In this document: positions 1-13,437 of the stretch, piece after piece
Position numbering within the stretch: the first letter of the stretch is position 1
How the letters are laid out: each line of letters begins with the position of its first letter
NCBI GenBank assembly: GCA_013397435.1
Contig: VZRG01000342.1
Location: 124,001-188,000 of the forward strand
Reading direction: 5' to 3'
Source: Erythrocercus mccallii
Taxonomy: Eukaryota; Chordata; Aves; Passeriformes; Dicruridae
DNA length: 64,000 bases
Translations under genes and position numbers: made by a program
The notes under the pieces: model-generated
Told to the model about the DNA's origin: nothing
Database searches by the model: none
Seen by the model: the letters and a program-made list of their open reading frames with translations, nothing else

Positions 1-685
1 GAGCATCAAGAAATGTAAAAGGCTTAAAGGCTTCTCTTCCTCTGAAAGAAGCAGCAAAACTGGAGACAGAAACCACTAGCTTCCCTTTTTCAGTGGAATG
101 TACCAAATGGATTTGTAATGGAAAAATGTTTGTATCAAACATCTTATAGTGCCAATTTTGTGAAAAATACCAGCAGCTTGAAGATATATTTGTTTTGAAA
201 TCAGCAATAGTTTATTTAATTAGGTAGTCCCGGTTAACTTGTGACTGCTGAGATTTTACGAGAGGCTTGTGCATGAGTGATGGTGGGTTCAGAGAGCAGG
301 GTATTCTCCTCTGCTTTCTCATTTTGATGTCAGCTGAGGGCAATGGGGCAGACAAGTTACAGGACTGTTTGTTCAGGAAGACTAGATGCTCCTGCTTCAG
401 AGCTAGATACCTTCAGGATAAACTGTACTGGGCCAGCTAGCTCACAATAGAGGTGAAGAAGAGAAGATGCACAGAAGTCCAAGCAGCCTATCAGCATCCC
501 CAGAAAATTTAAGGAGAAATCTACCAGTGGGAAAAACAGGAGAAGGAACTGTATGCTGCACATCTTATAGACTGTCACCTGTATGAAAGGCGCAGCAAGG
601 ACAAATTTGTGTCTCTGCACTTGCCAGTCGGTATCTTCTGGACAACTCTGGACTTGTATAAGCAGCAAATGGAAAAAAAAAATCC
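1..685. other. Gene-free AT-rich stretch before the gap
   Basis: I see no exon, repeat family or RNA gene here. The short open frames on both strands overlap each other, and several run into the run of Ns, so they are artefacts. The stretch ends in a run of A's directly before the assembly gap. Confidence 0.6.
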
Positions 686-740
686 NNNNNNNNNNNNNNN
701 NNNNNNNNNNNNNNNNNNNNNNNNNNNNNNNNNNNNNNNN
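686..740. other. Assembly gap (55 Ns)
   Basis: There are fifty-five undetermined bases. The left edge is a run of ten A's followed by TCC, and the right edge begins with six A's. An A-rich, slippage-prone or repetitive stretch probably interrupted the assembly. The true gap length may differ from 55. Confidence 0.98.
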
Positions 741-3700
741 AAAAAAGCACATTGCAGGCTTCTCCAGGCAAGCCTAGCTCTATTTTTCATGCTAATTACA
801 GAGATTATAAAGAAGGGAGACATATGACTGCCACCTATCCCTGCCACTGTCCTTAAAACAAATGTAAAGGACAATTAACAACAGATTAGCTCCATGTCCT
901 AGTTTGCCATGTGAGGATGATCACTGACCTTCTCATTTCATCCTCATTAGTGTCTTAGGCCAGCAGACCCATTGCTCTTTAATCATCACCCATCATCCTT
1001 TGCTTCAACACATGGAAACAAATGACATGCTGCCAAGAAGGTCAGAGGCCAAATATGAGTTTTGTTGTTGCTGGAGTGCAAACTGGAGGCAACGGGGTCA
1101 ACTTTGGGGCAAATCTTTGCGGCAGTCTGTTTGAGCAGAGAAACTGTTTTGAATGAGTGAAGCATGACACCCACTGTGTTTTTGTTTTCTTCTTGCAGCT
1201 GGAATTTATTCAAAGATTTTTTTAATTTTCTATTTTTTAAGTGGCATGTGGAAAACACCCAGGCGGAAAGGACTGGAGATTCTATTTCTTTCTGAAAACA
1301 AAAGGTTAAATTGCAAAGGGATGGGATAAGAGCATCCAGGGTGTCACATGGGTATTTTTTTGTGATTCAAAGCTGCGTGTTGTTCATAAAGTTATGAATG
1401 CTGGGAGCTTTTCAGTCTGCATCTCTTCATGCTGCTGCTACTCCAGTGCTACTTTCTAATTTGCCATGGATAGCCTCTGAAGACTGACAGGGCTGAAGGC
1501 ACCCAGTGCCAGTGTAAATGAGCCCCATTCATTTCTTGCCATGGGCATATGGCATGTCATTGTACTCGGCCACCGAGGCAGAAGTGATGCAATTTGTTGG
1601 CATGTCCTGTCACAGCACAAACTATCTATCCCACTGAGCCCCTAGAAAACAACAGAAGCCAGAAAAGGGCAGCCAAAAACTTCACAGCTTTATCACAAGA
1701 ACACACATGCACACACCAAGCTGGTTAAAAAAAAAATAAATAAAAAAGAATCCCTATCCTTTTTTGGTCATCTGTGGGATTTATGTTTTTTAATTTCTTC
1801 AGGGTCTAAAAAGTTGTCTAAACTGGTACAAAGCCTGATCTTTTCTACATTTCCTCATTCAAGAGAATTAGGCTTTTAATTTATTCTCATTTTAAAATCT
1901 GACTTCAGCATAAACCCACTGAACTTTCAGAAGTTCAGCATATGTTTGTTTAGTGCTTTTAGTGGGAAGTTATGAGTTAAAAAGGTAGGCAAATCCAGTA
2001 TCTTCAAGCTGGAGAGATGATACTAGATACTCCTGAAAAACTATTAAAAAAAATCACATTCCCTGTCTGAGAAGAAACAAACTTGTTTCATTCTTGAATT
2101 AACTTAAAACTTGGACTGGCTCAGAATTCATAGCAGAACTTCAGGATTACTTAATGTTCCAGTTAAGTGAAACTGAAGAGAAGGGAGGGAAAAATCCAGT
2201 CACGATACAAATCAACAACAAAGAAAAGGCTGAGCACAGAGAAATTCAAATGTGGGAAGGAGAGAAGGGGAGAGAGGTGAGAAAAAAGCAGAAGGGTGGA
2301 GGGATGACCAGAGAGCTTCTCAGTATGCACAAAACAGTTAAACTTACTCTAACTTTTTCTGCATTTGCACCTGGCATGCAGAGTTGTCAAATGCTGCACT
2401 GAAAGCAAGAACACTGAAAAAATAACTGAACAAAGAAATTCCAGAAATTCTGCAACGTTGAGAAGACTGAGATCAAAATACAACAAACATTGGACCTATT
2501 TTCCTGCCCAAAATCCAGCTACCTGTGCCTGTCCATTTTCTGGAGACAATTCCATGCTTGGTGTCTAATTCAGCACTTCCTGTAGTGAGAAAAATAAACA
2601 TTTCATTTAAATCTGCCTTAGAGAAAATGTTTGAAATTAAGGAGAAAAAAAAAAAGGTTTTGACATTGAACAAGCTGTGTGAAACTCCACACTAGTCTGA
2701 GAGTTTGCTAAAGCAAAAATTCTACCATATTTTTGAACATTGCTATATGTATTTTGCATTTGTGAGATTTACAGGCTATTTTTGCCTTTCTTAATAAGCT
2801 GTGCTGCAAATAAGTTGTGTGCAATAAGTACTGCTGTAAATCAGGTAATTAGAGGTGTCTGTGATCAGATTTCCACTATAAATTAAGTATGTGACAGAAT
2901 GAGAGTGCAAGCTTTACAAGGGAAATTTGTATCCATAAAATGAAGTCAGACATACTACAGTTTAGTGAGAGTTGGGTCCAAGGTTTAAAAGTTGAAACCC
3001 AGAACTAAACTTCTACCAAGTTTGCAGTATTGCAATATTAAATTCTATAATTTTGATTTGAGCCCATTTCTAATTTTGTTACTGGGTTTCTATAAACCAA
3101 ATCATATGCAACATTTAAGCTGGGATGTTCAGGCTGGTTAGATTTAGAAAACAAACCCATGTTAAACGTCAGAACTAATTTTTGTAGACAAAAAAGTATC
3201 ATGCTGCATATGGTTCACATTTCTGAGCATAAAGTTTTTGCACTCGCTAGGCCAAACATAAGCCTGTGTGACACACATGATTGCATGGGCTGTAATTATT
3301 TCTATTTAACTGAATATCTATGATACAGTGATTTCTCAGGTTTATTTGGCAATGCAAAGGCAGTTGTAGAACATGTTATCAACTCCCTTTAGAAACAAAA
3401 GAACAAATAGTTCTTCCCAATACTTCCCCTTTGAGATTTCAGGTTGAGCCAGTACCAGCATCATAAAAATGACACATTTGACAGTTTATGTGTCTGCTCC
3501 AGCCAACACCACATTGGCTGGCATTCTGAATTTCCTTCTGAAAACACACATTCCTGGTGGACTGAAAGCCTTTATATTCAAAAGTGATGCTTTTCATCAG
3601 TGGAAACTGAAAATCCAAGAGGACTTTTTTAAAAAAAAACCAGACCACTTCTTGGATCAGAAAAAAAGAAGTATCTTAATCTCTCAGTATATGCAAAAAC

Positions 3701-5654
3701 AAGTGGAAGGCTTCAGGTATAAAAGAGGCAGTTGGACATGGGGTGGATTCTCAGCAAAAGCCCACAAATATTTCAGGACAGTAAATATAAAAGTATGAAA
3801 ACTGTCCCAAGTGTGAGGTAATTACCAATACACCTAAATCCAACTGACTTGCACTGGTACTGCTATGAAAATTTCTGGACTTTTGGAGAATAAAATAAGC
3901 AAAGGCTTTTGCAAATTTAAGTTTTAATTTTCAAATGATCAGACAAAGAAGCTTGTTTACGCGCCTGAGAGGGAATTACAGTGGGCAAAACTACAGAAGC
4001 CACCACTCATCAACTGTGAATGAGTATGCTTTCTTTTAAACCAAACAATTAGTTCTAGTATAAATAAAGTTGTAGAAAGCTTTCTACCTCTTTGTAGGAC
4101 AGAGAAAAAAATGACGTTACTGACCACATAAAAAGTTAAGAAAGAGCATTGCAAAAAAGATGGATTCTGTCACTGCAGTAACAGAAGTGTTTAACGCAAA
4201 AAACATACGAATAAAAAAAGTGGCAGGAGTGGAGTGGCCCAATCCATTTGGTCAACACATTGCTCATAACTACAAAATATTTCAAGCAAAATCTTCAGCA
4301 TCACGTGTGCAGAGTCATGAACAAGGATAAAAACCATTGCCTCTAAAGTTACACTTGCAATATTTTTAAACTAATTTATTCTAGCAATAATGAATTGCAT
4401 TTTAATATGGTAATGAGAGGTTAGCACACTGCATTGTGATGTGTGGTGTCTCTTCTAGAGCTAAATTGACATTACCAAGAAAGAAAGGGATTTGGAATAT
4501 AGGTAGAAAAGTATGAACAAAATTTCAAGAACAGGTTTTATCACAAGGCAAAAAATCTCTGAGATTCTATGACCATCAATAAAGGAAAACCCCATTTTAT
4601 TTTAATGGCTGGCCAAATGCACCCATTACAGCAGGGCACTAGCAGTGCCAAAATAGAGGAAAAACATGAAAACCCCAACATAAAATATTAGTAGAAAATG
4701 GACTTTAGCATGGAAAATAAGGATGCTAGGAGCTAAGGCTTGTATAGAATGATGAACAAATGAAAACCAGTGAGAAGGAATCCTTAAAAGTCCACCAGAA
4801 AGAAGTCCTAGTGGAGAAGAGGTGTTAGCATAAGTTTTTAATGACACAATTTTGAATTTTAATAATTAATATTGATGCTGTTTGTAAAAATATCAAGATA
4901 ATGTTGTAAAAAATCATAATTGTTGTAACCAATAATGCATTACAGAGTACTACATTGGTAATCCAGGACACAAAATAAAGAAGTTTCTAAATTCATGGAC
5001 TTGACCATATGTAAGAATTCAAAGAGACCTAATGCTGAAAGATTTTGGGAAACTGAAATACATCTAACGTGTCACTACTGGAACAAGTATAGCGATCAAA
5101 ATTTACTGGTCCCACAAACTTAACTAAAGGAAGAAATGATATTTAGCTGTATGCTGTTTTTTGTATGGAATTTAACTTTCTACTCTGAAAAACTCTAATG
5201 TAGCATTTGGTCAAACACATTAATCAAAGTACGTCAGAGCGTGAGGAAACAGCCAGGTGCCTGGTCCTTGCAGTACTTTGAAGAATGGCATACTTACAGA
5301 AATATCTTTGTGGTTAGAATTTGGGGATAGCAAAAAGTCTGTTAAAACTGGAAGTGAGGAGGAGGCTGACTGGCCTGTTGAATGAGTGCCCTGAATCCAC
5401 TGGAGTTCTGGGTCCAGTGTGCAATACAGCCAATTCAAAGTGAGGTATGTAGCAAAACAGAAATGTAGGACACTGTTTTTCTTCAGGAGTTATTCTAAAA
5501 GGGGTACAGATGGCATGGTGAGCCCACAACTCAATGGGTTTCTGCTTTGATTTCATGGAAAAAAATTAATTTAATTGTTGGGTGAATAAACAGAAGAGAC
5601 ATGAGGGCAACTAGGACCAGGTCTCTTGAGAACAAGATAGAGATATTGCACACA
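741..5654. other. Unique gene-free DNA
   Basis: No gene or repeat family is recognised. An A-rich run with AATA units lies at about 1727-1749, and an A run at about 2645-2656. Two stretches, about 1500-1640 and 3235-3300, are less AT-rich and keep a few CpGs, so they are weak candidates for conserved non-coding sequence. The longest open frame (3469-3798, plus, 109 codons) has no recognisable domain. An overlapping minus-strand frame also crosses it, so I treat it as chance. Confidence 0.55.
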
Positions 5655-6060
5655 GCTTGTGCTCACTTTCTGAAAACCATATTGAAGAATTGGAGAGGGT
5701 GAGATAAAAAGCCACAAAACTTATCTGAGGCCTGAAGGAGCTGGTTTTCAGTGGAAGATTTATTGAACTCCATCCATTTAGCTTATCAAAAAGAAAATTG
5801 ATAGGTGGTTTGATTACAGTACACAAGTGCCTTCACAGGAAGAAAATACAAGGTAGTAAAGGCCTCTTTAATCTAATACAGAAAGGAATAACAAGAACCA
5901 ATGGCTAAAAGCCAGACAAATTCCAATTGGAAATAAGCCACAGTCAGAATGATTAACTGTTGGAACAAAGTACCAAAGGAAATGGTGGATTATCCATCTC
6001 CTGATTGCTTCAAATCAAGGTTGGATGCTGTGATAGTTATAACCAAACACAAGGCAGATT
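5655..6060 (+). mobile_element. Ancient CR1 LINE fragment (ORF2 C-terminal coding part)
   Basis: The plus strand follows, with many substitutions and small indels, the CR1 ORF2 C-terminal region. Recognisable segments are GAATTGGAGAGGGT (5684-5700 region), GCTTATCAAAAAGAAAATTG (about 5781), TGATTACAGTACACAAGT, GAATAACAAGAACCAATGGCTAAAAG (around 5886-5913) and ATTAACTGTTGGAACAAAGT (about 5952). This pattern matches old CR1 subfamilies best known from turtles and crocodilians rather than the young avian CR1-F or H type. No intact frame remains and the usual 3' terminal repeats are missing. Identification is from remembered family consensus, not from a search. Confidence 0.75.
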
Positions 6061-9000
6061 TTACTCTAAACAAGAGATGAAACCAGATGAACTAGTTTCT
6101 CATTCTCCATTCTCCCCTTAATTTTTTTTGGTAAATAAATCTATTCACTGAATTAAAATAATGTTTTTTCCAAAGTAACTTTTCTAACCAAAACTCACCG
6201 TGAAAATCCCCTTGCTGCCCCAAAGTTAAAATAAAAAAGCAAAACTTTTATAGTTGGCTCTGTCATGGATGATCCTTCCCTCTTTATGCCTTTTATTCAC
6301 AATTGCATAGTAGTAACACAAGTATCTTCCTTACTAAAAGACCTGAAGTTGCACGGAGTGAAACAAACCAGCATTTCAAAGATAAAGCACAGTAAAATAA
6401 AACTGTGAGTAAAGACAAGTTGGTGTCTTTAGTTTAAAATATCCTTCGGAAGCTGTTATGTTTTTTTAAGTGTGCCCTGGCATTGAGGATCAGCAGAATT
6501 GTCTAAAAGTACGATTAGGCCTGGCATTTTCACTTCCTCCCTGAGGTATGGGAACAACTTTTCTTCTTCTTTCGCTTTGTATTTCTTTTACATGCTACCA
6601 TGTCTAGACTATTTTTATTCCATCTTAGAGATGCTTATCATGTCTCCACGTACACAGACATCTCAATGTTCTCTGCAAAATGTACAGGCTATTTTGACTC
6701 CACTGTACCCCATCTGAGGGCGGGGGATAGAAAGAAGCTCAGTTCAATACCCTCCCCCCTCCTCTTGTATTCTTTGTCCCATGACACGGAGTCACACATC
6801 CTGGAAAATCCACAGAGACACTAACTAATTTTGAAGGCAAATTCCGCAACACTTATTTGTTTTGAGTAGATCTTTTGTTTGAGGGTGCCTCCTTTTTTTG
6901 AAAGTACACCAAATGTTCAAACTATGGAGCAGTAATGAAATCCCTTACTTTCTGTTCATCCCCATTGTGAAAGACACCTATATCATCTGGAAATTATGAG
7001 TTCTCTAAATCCAGTCTAGATGTACTTAGTAGCCAGTGCATCATAAGAAGTATAGTCTTTGTCTCCTCTTTGGACCTCCATGTTCAGCTCCTTTGACACA
7101 GAGTTTGGAGAGAAAGAACCCCATAACACTGACTATACCCAACTACACAAACACTATGCTCTCTCAATGTTCTTTAGACACATAATGGGAATTACTGCAT
7201 GTCTGTGTAAAGGCCTGTGTTAAGTAAATATTGTGGTGCTCCAAGAACTATTTTAGTGTGTGTGGTTTTTTGTATGGATGAACCTCACCTTGCCTGGATT
7301 AGTATAAGTTAAAACATTTTTAAAACTTTTCATAGGAAAGAAATGTATATAAACAGACATTCTCCTTAAATGGAGAAAGATTTTAAAAAAATATATTGTA
7401 GATGTGTTTACCCTCACAGTCTTGTACTGGTTAGAGTAAATTCAAAAGTCTCTAAACAACATCAAGAAAAACAAAACAAAGACATGGGTCAGAAGCAAAG
7501 TTTTAACATGGTTTTATAGAAAAAAGTCTTACCACTTGAAGCATACTGTATATGTGCAACAGTTTGGAAATGTCACCAGCAAAGCAGGCATTAGTTTGAA
7601 ACACCAATGCAGTGTGTGCACCTATGAGGATCTAACAAAAAGGAGTGGAGTGAAGAATAGGGAAAGAAAGGGCAAAGTTATTTGCTTGGTTACTATCCCT
7701 TTTTTCCTAAAGCGCAGCCAAAATTATGCACATTTAACTCCAGATAATGGTACATGAGCCAAAACACTAATTCAGGAACTCTGGTCATTTGAGAGGCATC
7801 TCTTTGATCCAAGAAACAGTGACTTCAGTATAGAGCAAGACTGAAGGTGATGGGAACAACCTTGCTTGTTCCAGTCAGGGGTATAAGCACATTGCTTAGA
7901 TTAAGAATGATCCAGATTTTCAGAATCTCCTTGCACAAGTCCAGAGTTAGATTTTCAAAGGGCTCCATGTCCCATTTAAATACTACAAGGTCAGCAGTCG
8001 TGAAAGAACACAGGTCCCTCCCCCGGCTGTTTAGCAGATTAGAGGCTGGAGGCACCAGCTAAATATGGGGTTTATTTTCTTGTACTTCTTAATATATAAG
8101 AGGGTTATTTTTTAGGTTTAGGTCCCACATCCATTTGTAAGAACATTGCCAAAGAGATTAAAATCATTATTTTTTAAAATAATGAAAGGTGAACTTCTCC
8201 CCTGTGCTTGCAATGGCTATGTATGAAGGGGGCTTAGGGAAACTGGAATAAACTCTCTGTCTTCCCAAAAGATGAAGTGATCTTTGTAGTGCAGCTGTCA
8301 AAGCTTGCCCCCAAGTGCAAATATCTTCCCCTTTTTCTTCCCTTCATAGCAGTATGAATTAATCAAGACTTCTTGCGTGGGGCCAAGAGGAGGGGGAAAG
8401 AGGGAAAGTCTGTCATATGTCATTAGAATTGTGATTGTACATGTCACCAATGACATAGGTGGTTTGAAATTCTACATATGATTTTACGAGAAAATGAAGT
8501 AATCAGCTATAAACGCATTTATACATAATCTTGCTTTGACATTTATTTTTAATGAACCAGGGAAGTCTACTCTCTTCTTGAGGTCAACAAGAAAATAATT
8601 CTCACTGGAAGAGAAACACTGAATGAAATGAGTTGTATAATAAACAACATACAGTGGGACTGATTCCATTTCCTCCCAGAGCTGAAAATTTAGTAGGCTG
8701 TGCCTTCCTTTTTTCCATTAAAATTACACATCAGGTGCATTCAATATGATGTCCTTCTCTTAGAATTACAGAATATACACAAGGGGAAAGTGTTGCTTAT
8801 TACAAATAATTTTGACACGTAGTTCTTGTTGAGATGAAAGCTTTAATTTCCATGAGAGTTCTAGAAATCAGGTGAGACTGGCAGCAGGTAATCAATCACA
8901 ATTACATTTAATCACAAAATTCAAAAGTCACAGCAGTTTAAAGTATGCTTAAACACATACAGGTTATACCCTGAAACGATTTCATTTTGCATAGGAAAAA

Positions 9001-11139
9001 TAGGAGGGGAAAACAGGTTTATTTATTTTAAACAGGATACCTTATTATAGTGATAAAAATTAAAAGTCTAGACAAGCAAGGAACCCTGATTCTAGTAAGA
9101 GGTTTATCGCTAAATCATCAGAGAAGGCAGGTAGTTTGAAAGATTTTGTGTAGTGAAAGAAAGGATGCACACAGACAGGCCACTGTAGACTTAGGAGTAA
9201 GACTAGGGTATTAGTGGATGCCTTATTTTGGCTAATTCAAATCAAACAACACTAAATACATTTTGGCTTCACTTTTTTCCCACCTCGAGAGGAATGTTCC
9301 TGTTTTACCCCATTACTCATCAGCATTTCAGGAAATCTATCTTAGTTTCATTCTCTCCTAAGGGACCTGCACACCTCATTCCCTGCTCCTGCCTGGAATC
9401 CACACTATCCATGACTGGTTTGAACATGCAAGGAGGGCAAAGCAGGGAGGAAGCTCTCAGTTTGCTTGTTGAAGCTGTTTTATCTGTAGAAATAAAGCGA
9501 TAACTGGAGGAAGGCAGGTGAGGTGCTTTTTGCAACAGAACATCCTACCACCAGACTCAGCACACTCCTTTCTTCCTTGTTCTTATTTAATGATATTAGA
9601 AGAATTGTATAACCACTTTTAATTAACGGTACTTCAGCCAAAACGAGCAAACCACTCTATGAAGAGCTTCTAGTCTGATGAGTAGGCACTAAAGATGGAG
9701 AACCTGATTAATTTCTGCTGCCCGCTTTGTTTGCAGAGAAAATTGAACAAAAACCCACTGAGTGAGCTGGATGTAAACATTGTTGTGAGTTTGGGATAAA
9801 AATGATTCCCTCTTCTAAAAGCCACCTGGGAGGTGAGCAAGATGGGTAGCAACAAATGCCTGGTTATTTGGACAGATTGAATTGACACCAATGGAGAAGA
9901 CTGAGAAGAATAAATCCTCAAAACTTTATAATTATGGCAATTTTCTGCAGAATCAGACACTGTAGGCAGAGACAGGGCCCCAGAAAAGGTCTTCCATGTC
10001 CTCCATGAACTTGCCAAGTTAGTTGCTGGATCAGAAAAGATGGAACTAAAGCCCCCATTAAGCAACCTAATAAACCAGCAGTCAGAAGTTCATTTCAAGC
10101 TGAAACTATGTAATCAATTCACTTAGCTCCAAACTGAAGAGCTGGATGACAAGCTCTATTGTTTTCTGTGAGTTTTCTTAAATGCTACACTTGAAATGAG
10201 ACTCTCCTGAAACATGAAAGAAATAAAGAGAAATGAAAGTACAGAATATGTTTGTTTTCCTCCAAAGAATTTTCCACTCTGGTCTCAAAAAGAAAAAATG
10301 GAAAAAGTCTCTGTCCAGCACACATTCAGGCTCTTTATTATGCTAAAGGAGAATCTTGACTGCAAGTACTCATGTCCCTGCATACAAGGTAGTTGAGATT
10401 CAGTAACTGAAATCTCAGTATAAATGACTATAGCATTCACAAGCAATACTAGAAGACTGAAACTATCTTTTTTTTTCTTTAATTAAAAATCTACCATCTG
10501 AGACTTTTAATTTCTCAGAGGAACTGACCAGCTAAATCAGTTTGCAATTATAAACATTTACAAACTCTTTGCCAGGTCTCAGGACTCAGCTTCTGCACCT
10601 TTTTTTCAACTACATATTATATTCTAAGAAACAAAAGATGGTACTGCTTTTCAAAAACTGTGCATCTTATAGTCTGTTGTGGCTGTAAAGACCTCTGGTT
10701 CTACATTGAAAAGAGATTGTGTATTCTTAACACTCTGAACATACTTCTCTTACAAGATGACCCAATTAAAAGCCCTTACCTAAGAAAATGTTCATTAATA
10801 TGTATGTTGTGACAAAATTCTCGGAATTTGGATGGAGGTTTTGTGTGATTAAACAAATTCACATGACCATAAAGTGTTTTCATGTGAGCTTAGTTTATCT
10901 TGAGTTTTCAGGCTAAAATTGATGTTAAAGCTACATTTCTGGAGTAGTATTTCCAGAAACAAGTAAACTAGCTCTGCAAAAAGGTTGAGAGTTTGTCATT
11001 CAAATTCTTTATTTGTGTCTCAAATTCTTAAAATTATGTTTTATCACACTTTCTTTAAAGGGAATGACCAAACACCTGTTGACTGTAACAGAGTAGAAAC
11101 TTCTCTGCACTTTTTACTTAGTGAGATCCTAGGGGTTAG
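6061..11139. other. Unique gene-free DNA
   Basis: No exon, RNA gene or clear repeat is seen. At about 7910-7970 the phrases CCAGATTTTCAGA and AGATTTTCAAAGGGCTC resemble an old reptile interspersed repeat, but the match is too short to call. A 131-codon minus-strand frame at 9670-10065 has no recognisable domain or codon signal and is taken as chance. Confidence 0.55.
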
Positions 11140-11203
11140 TATTATACAATAGGTCAGAGGAGATGATCACACTGATCTTTTTTGGCCATAGAAAACCTAT
11201 GAA
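11140..11203 (+). mobile_element. Ancient CR1 3' tail
   Basis: The run AGGTCAGAGGAGATGATCAC, followed by a TTTTGGCCATAGAAAACCTATGAA-like end, matches the 3' end of old CR1 subfamilies. That end typically reads GGTCAGACTAGATGATCA, then GGCCTT, then CTATGAA. Only the 3' untranslated tail is left, which is usual for 5'-truncated LINE insertions. The left boundary is uncertain. Confidence 0.65.
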
Positions 11204-13402
11204 GAGTGATAAGCACTGACCTAATGTTGCTTCTCCTGCTGATGTCAATAGTGGAGGAGTGAGGCCAAGGAAAAACCTGTCTGAATTACTACTTCAGTAA
11301 AGAGTAATTTAAACAAAATTGAATTGACCCAAAGGTAATGCATTAGATAAAACAGGTAATGAAAAGAATCATAGTAATGAGAAGGGAGTATCAGTTGTTT
11401 GGGCTCATCATCCAGAAGCAAGACAATCAACTTTGAAAGTCCATGCTCTTTGACCAGGTACACAGGCCCCACAATGAATGCAAAAATGGCATGGAGGCCA
11501 TAAGGGTGGGACACCTGGGCTTTGTGTCTTAGAGAAACCCTATCTAACTGCATCTCTTGTATTAAGTGTTCAAATGGAGAGTCCATTTACCCCAGACTTC
11601 TGCAGTGGACAAAGAGAGCTCTGTATTTCCATGGGCAACCCATATCTTATTTTTTCTGAGTAACTGTTGTGCAGTGTGAATCTTTCTATATGGCCATACA
11701 TTAAGGGAACTAGCCTCCTTTCCCTGGTTTTTCAGTTAAATATGTGCTTTCAGTAGGATTAATCTAGAGCTAGTTGTCAAGGCATAATACACAACACCCT
11801 GGAGGAGACTAAGACATGTCATTGTCCCTGCAATGGCTAATCTTAAAAAGGAGCAGAATCAGTTCTTAGAAACAGCAGCATGTTTTCTAGCTAATCAATG
11901 GTAGTAGCTGAACTGACACCTTCTAGATCACTGATAGAGTAGACAATACCTACATTTTAAGCTCCTGAAAATAATCTGAAGTAACACGGATTTAAAATAA
12001 TATGGTCTGAAACTATTCTCAGGAGGGTTTGGAAACCAGCTCCTTTAAGTTTCTTTGAATATCCTCCCTACCATTTTGGCGGTATTACTAAAAGTTTTTG
12101 GAAGTATTTCTACAGCTTTTAAAAACCTATAGAGGGCAGGTGCTGGCAGATGGTGAATATACAAAGGCATGAACATGTAAGAGAGACAATAGCTACAAGA
12201 ACAAAAAGAGTTACTATTTGTATTCTAATTATTCTCATTCTGCAGCCAGATCTACAGAATCTAAGACTAGGAAAGACACTGTTCCTAAGTTTAATTTGTT
12301 CTTGTTCTCTGCTACTTTTTTGTCTGAGTTTTCTACTCTTTGTGAATATATAGGTTTGACTAGGCTTCCAAGTCAAGAGCTCACAGAATAAAGATTGAGA
12401 ACATTATTTTTCAGCCTTCTACTTTCTTTTGCAATATAGCAGAGCTCATAACACACCCCAGCTTTTGAACCCTTCAATTTACATACAAGCTGAGCATGGG
12501 ATTTTATATGCCTGAGAATACATCTAAACACTTCGACACATCTGAATCCAAGATTTTGTCACATTGAAAGAAACCACAAATCCTTCAAATTGAGCTACTT
12601 TCTATAACGTGAAATGGATGAGGATGAGTCCTTAATTTATAGTTTTACAGAGTTGGAAGCCGTTTATGCTTGGTATTTTGTGCAAGCAAAGTAAAAGAGA
12701 ACCCAAAGCGCTTGTAAACATCCACCCAGGTCAGACAAAGAAGGGATTGTTATCACTGATGGCATATAAGTACATTGGCTGCCAACAGTATTTATTTCTC
12801 AAATATAATCTCTAAGGAGGAACAGAATGATGTCAGTGAGAAGGTAAAACAAATAATGTATCTTATTCTGAAGTTCATAATGAAACAAAGTTCACATCAT
12901 TGACTGTTATATAAGTACTCCATGAAAAGTTGCAAAACTTGAACTTTGTCAAATGTACAACATTTTTTACTTTTACATTGACAAATATATTGCTACAACA
13001 GCTTCAATTCAGGCAACAGTTTGGTGCCACTTTGCAAACAAGGGTTTGAAGTATATATCTGAAAAACAACATACAGACAAAATCCTTTTTTTATCTTAGT
13101 CATTGTTCAGTTGTGATTTGAGCTTAAAATAATTTTTTTCTTATTTTATCAGAAGTGGTTATATTCTTTCTAGGTTGAAGCCAAGGTTGACCACAATAAT
13201 GTGAGAAGATTCTCATATAAAATCCACAATTATGATACTGAGAAAGAAGAGAAACCACCTCCTGATTTAACTAGTATTTGGATAGACTCCTAGACCATTA
13301 TTTGAGAAGTTGTCAAGATTGGCTTATATATATCCATAAAGCAATAGTTTCACTTTTAAGGGGCAATATATTTTCTGAGCAGGTGGGATGGGAAGGAGCA
13401 GA

Positions 13403-13437
13403 ATACATATATATACACATATATGTATATATATATG
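13403..13437. repeat. (AT)n / (ATAC)n compound microsatellite
   Basis: About 35 bases alternate A/T with two C and one G interruption, including a near-palindromic CACATATATGTATA core. It is a simple repeat with no other function visible. Confidence 0.9.

Noticed and set aside
357..874. Several open frames through the run of Ns
   Set aside because: They stay open only because unknown bases translate as X, so they are artefacts of the gap.
3469..3798. 109-codon plus-strand open frame
   Set aside because: No recognisable domain, no splice or promoter context, and a minus-strand frame is open over the same bases. At this AT content and window length such frames are expected by chance.
7905..7975. 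Possible old reptile interspersed repeat (CCAGATTTTCAGA and AGATTTTCAAAGGGCTC)
   Set aside because: The phrases recall a known archosaur and turtle repeat, but the matching words are short and boundaries cannot be drawn.
9670..10065. 131-codon minus-strand open frame
   Set aside because: It is serine- and phenylalanine-rich with no family resemblance or coding-type composition. It is treated as a chance frame.
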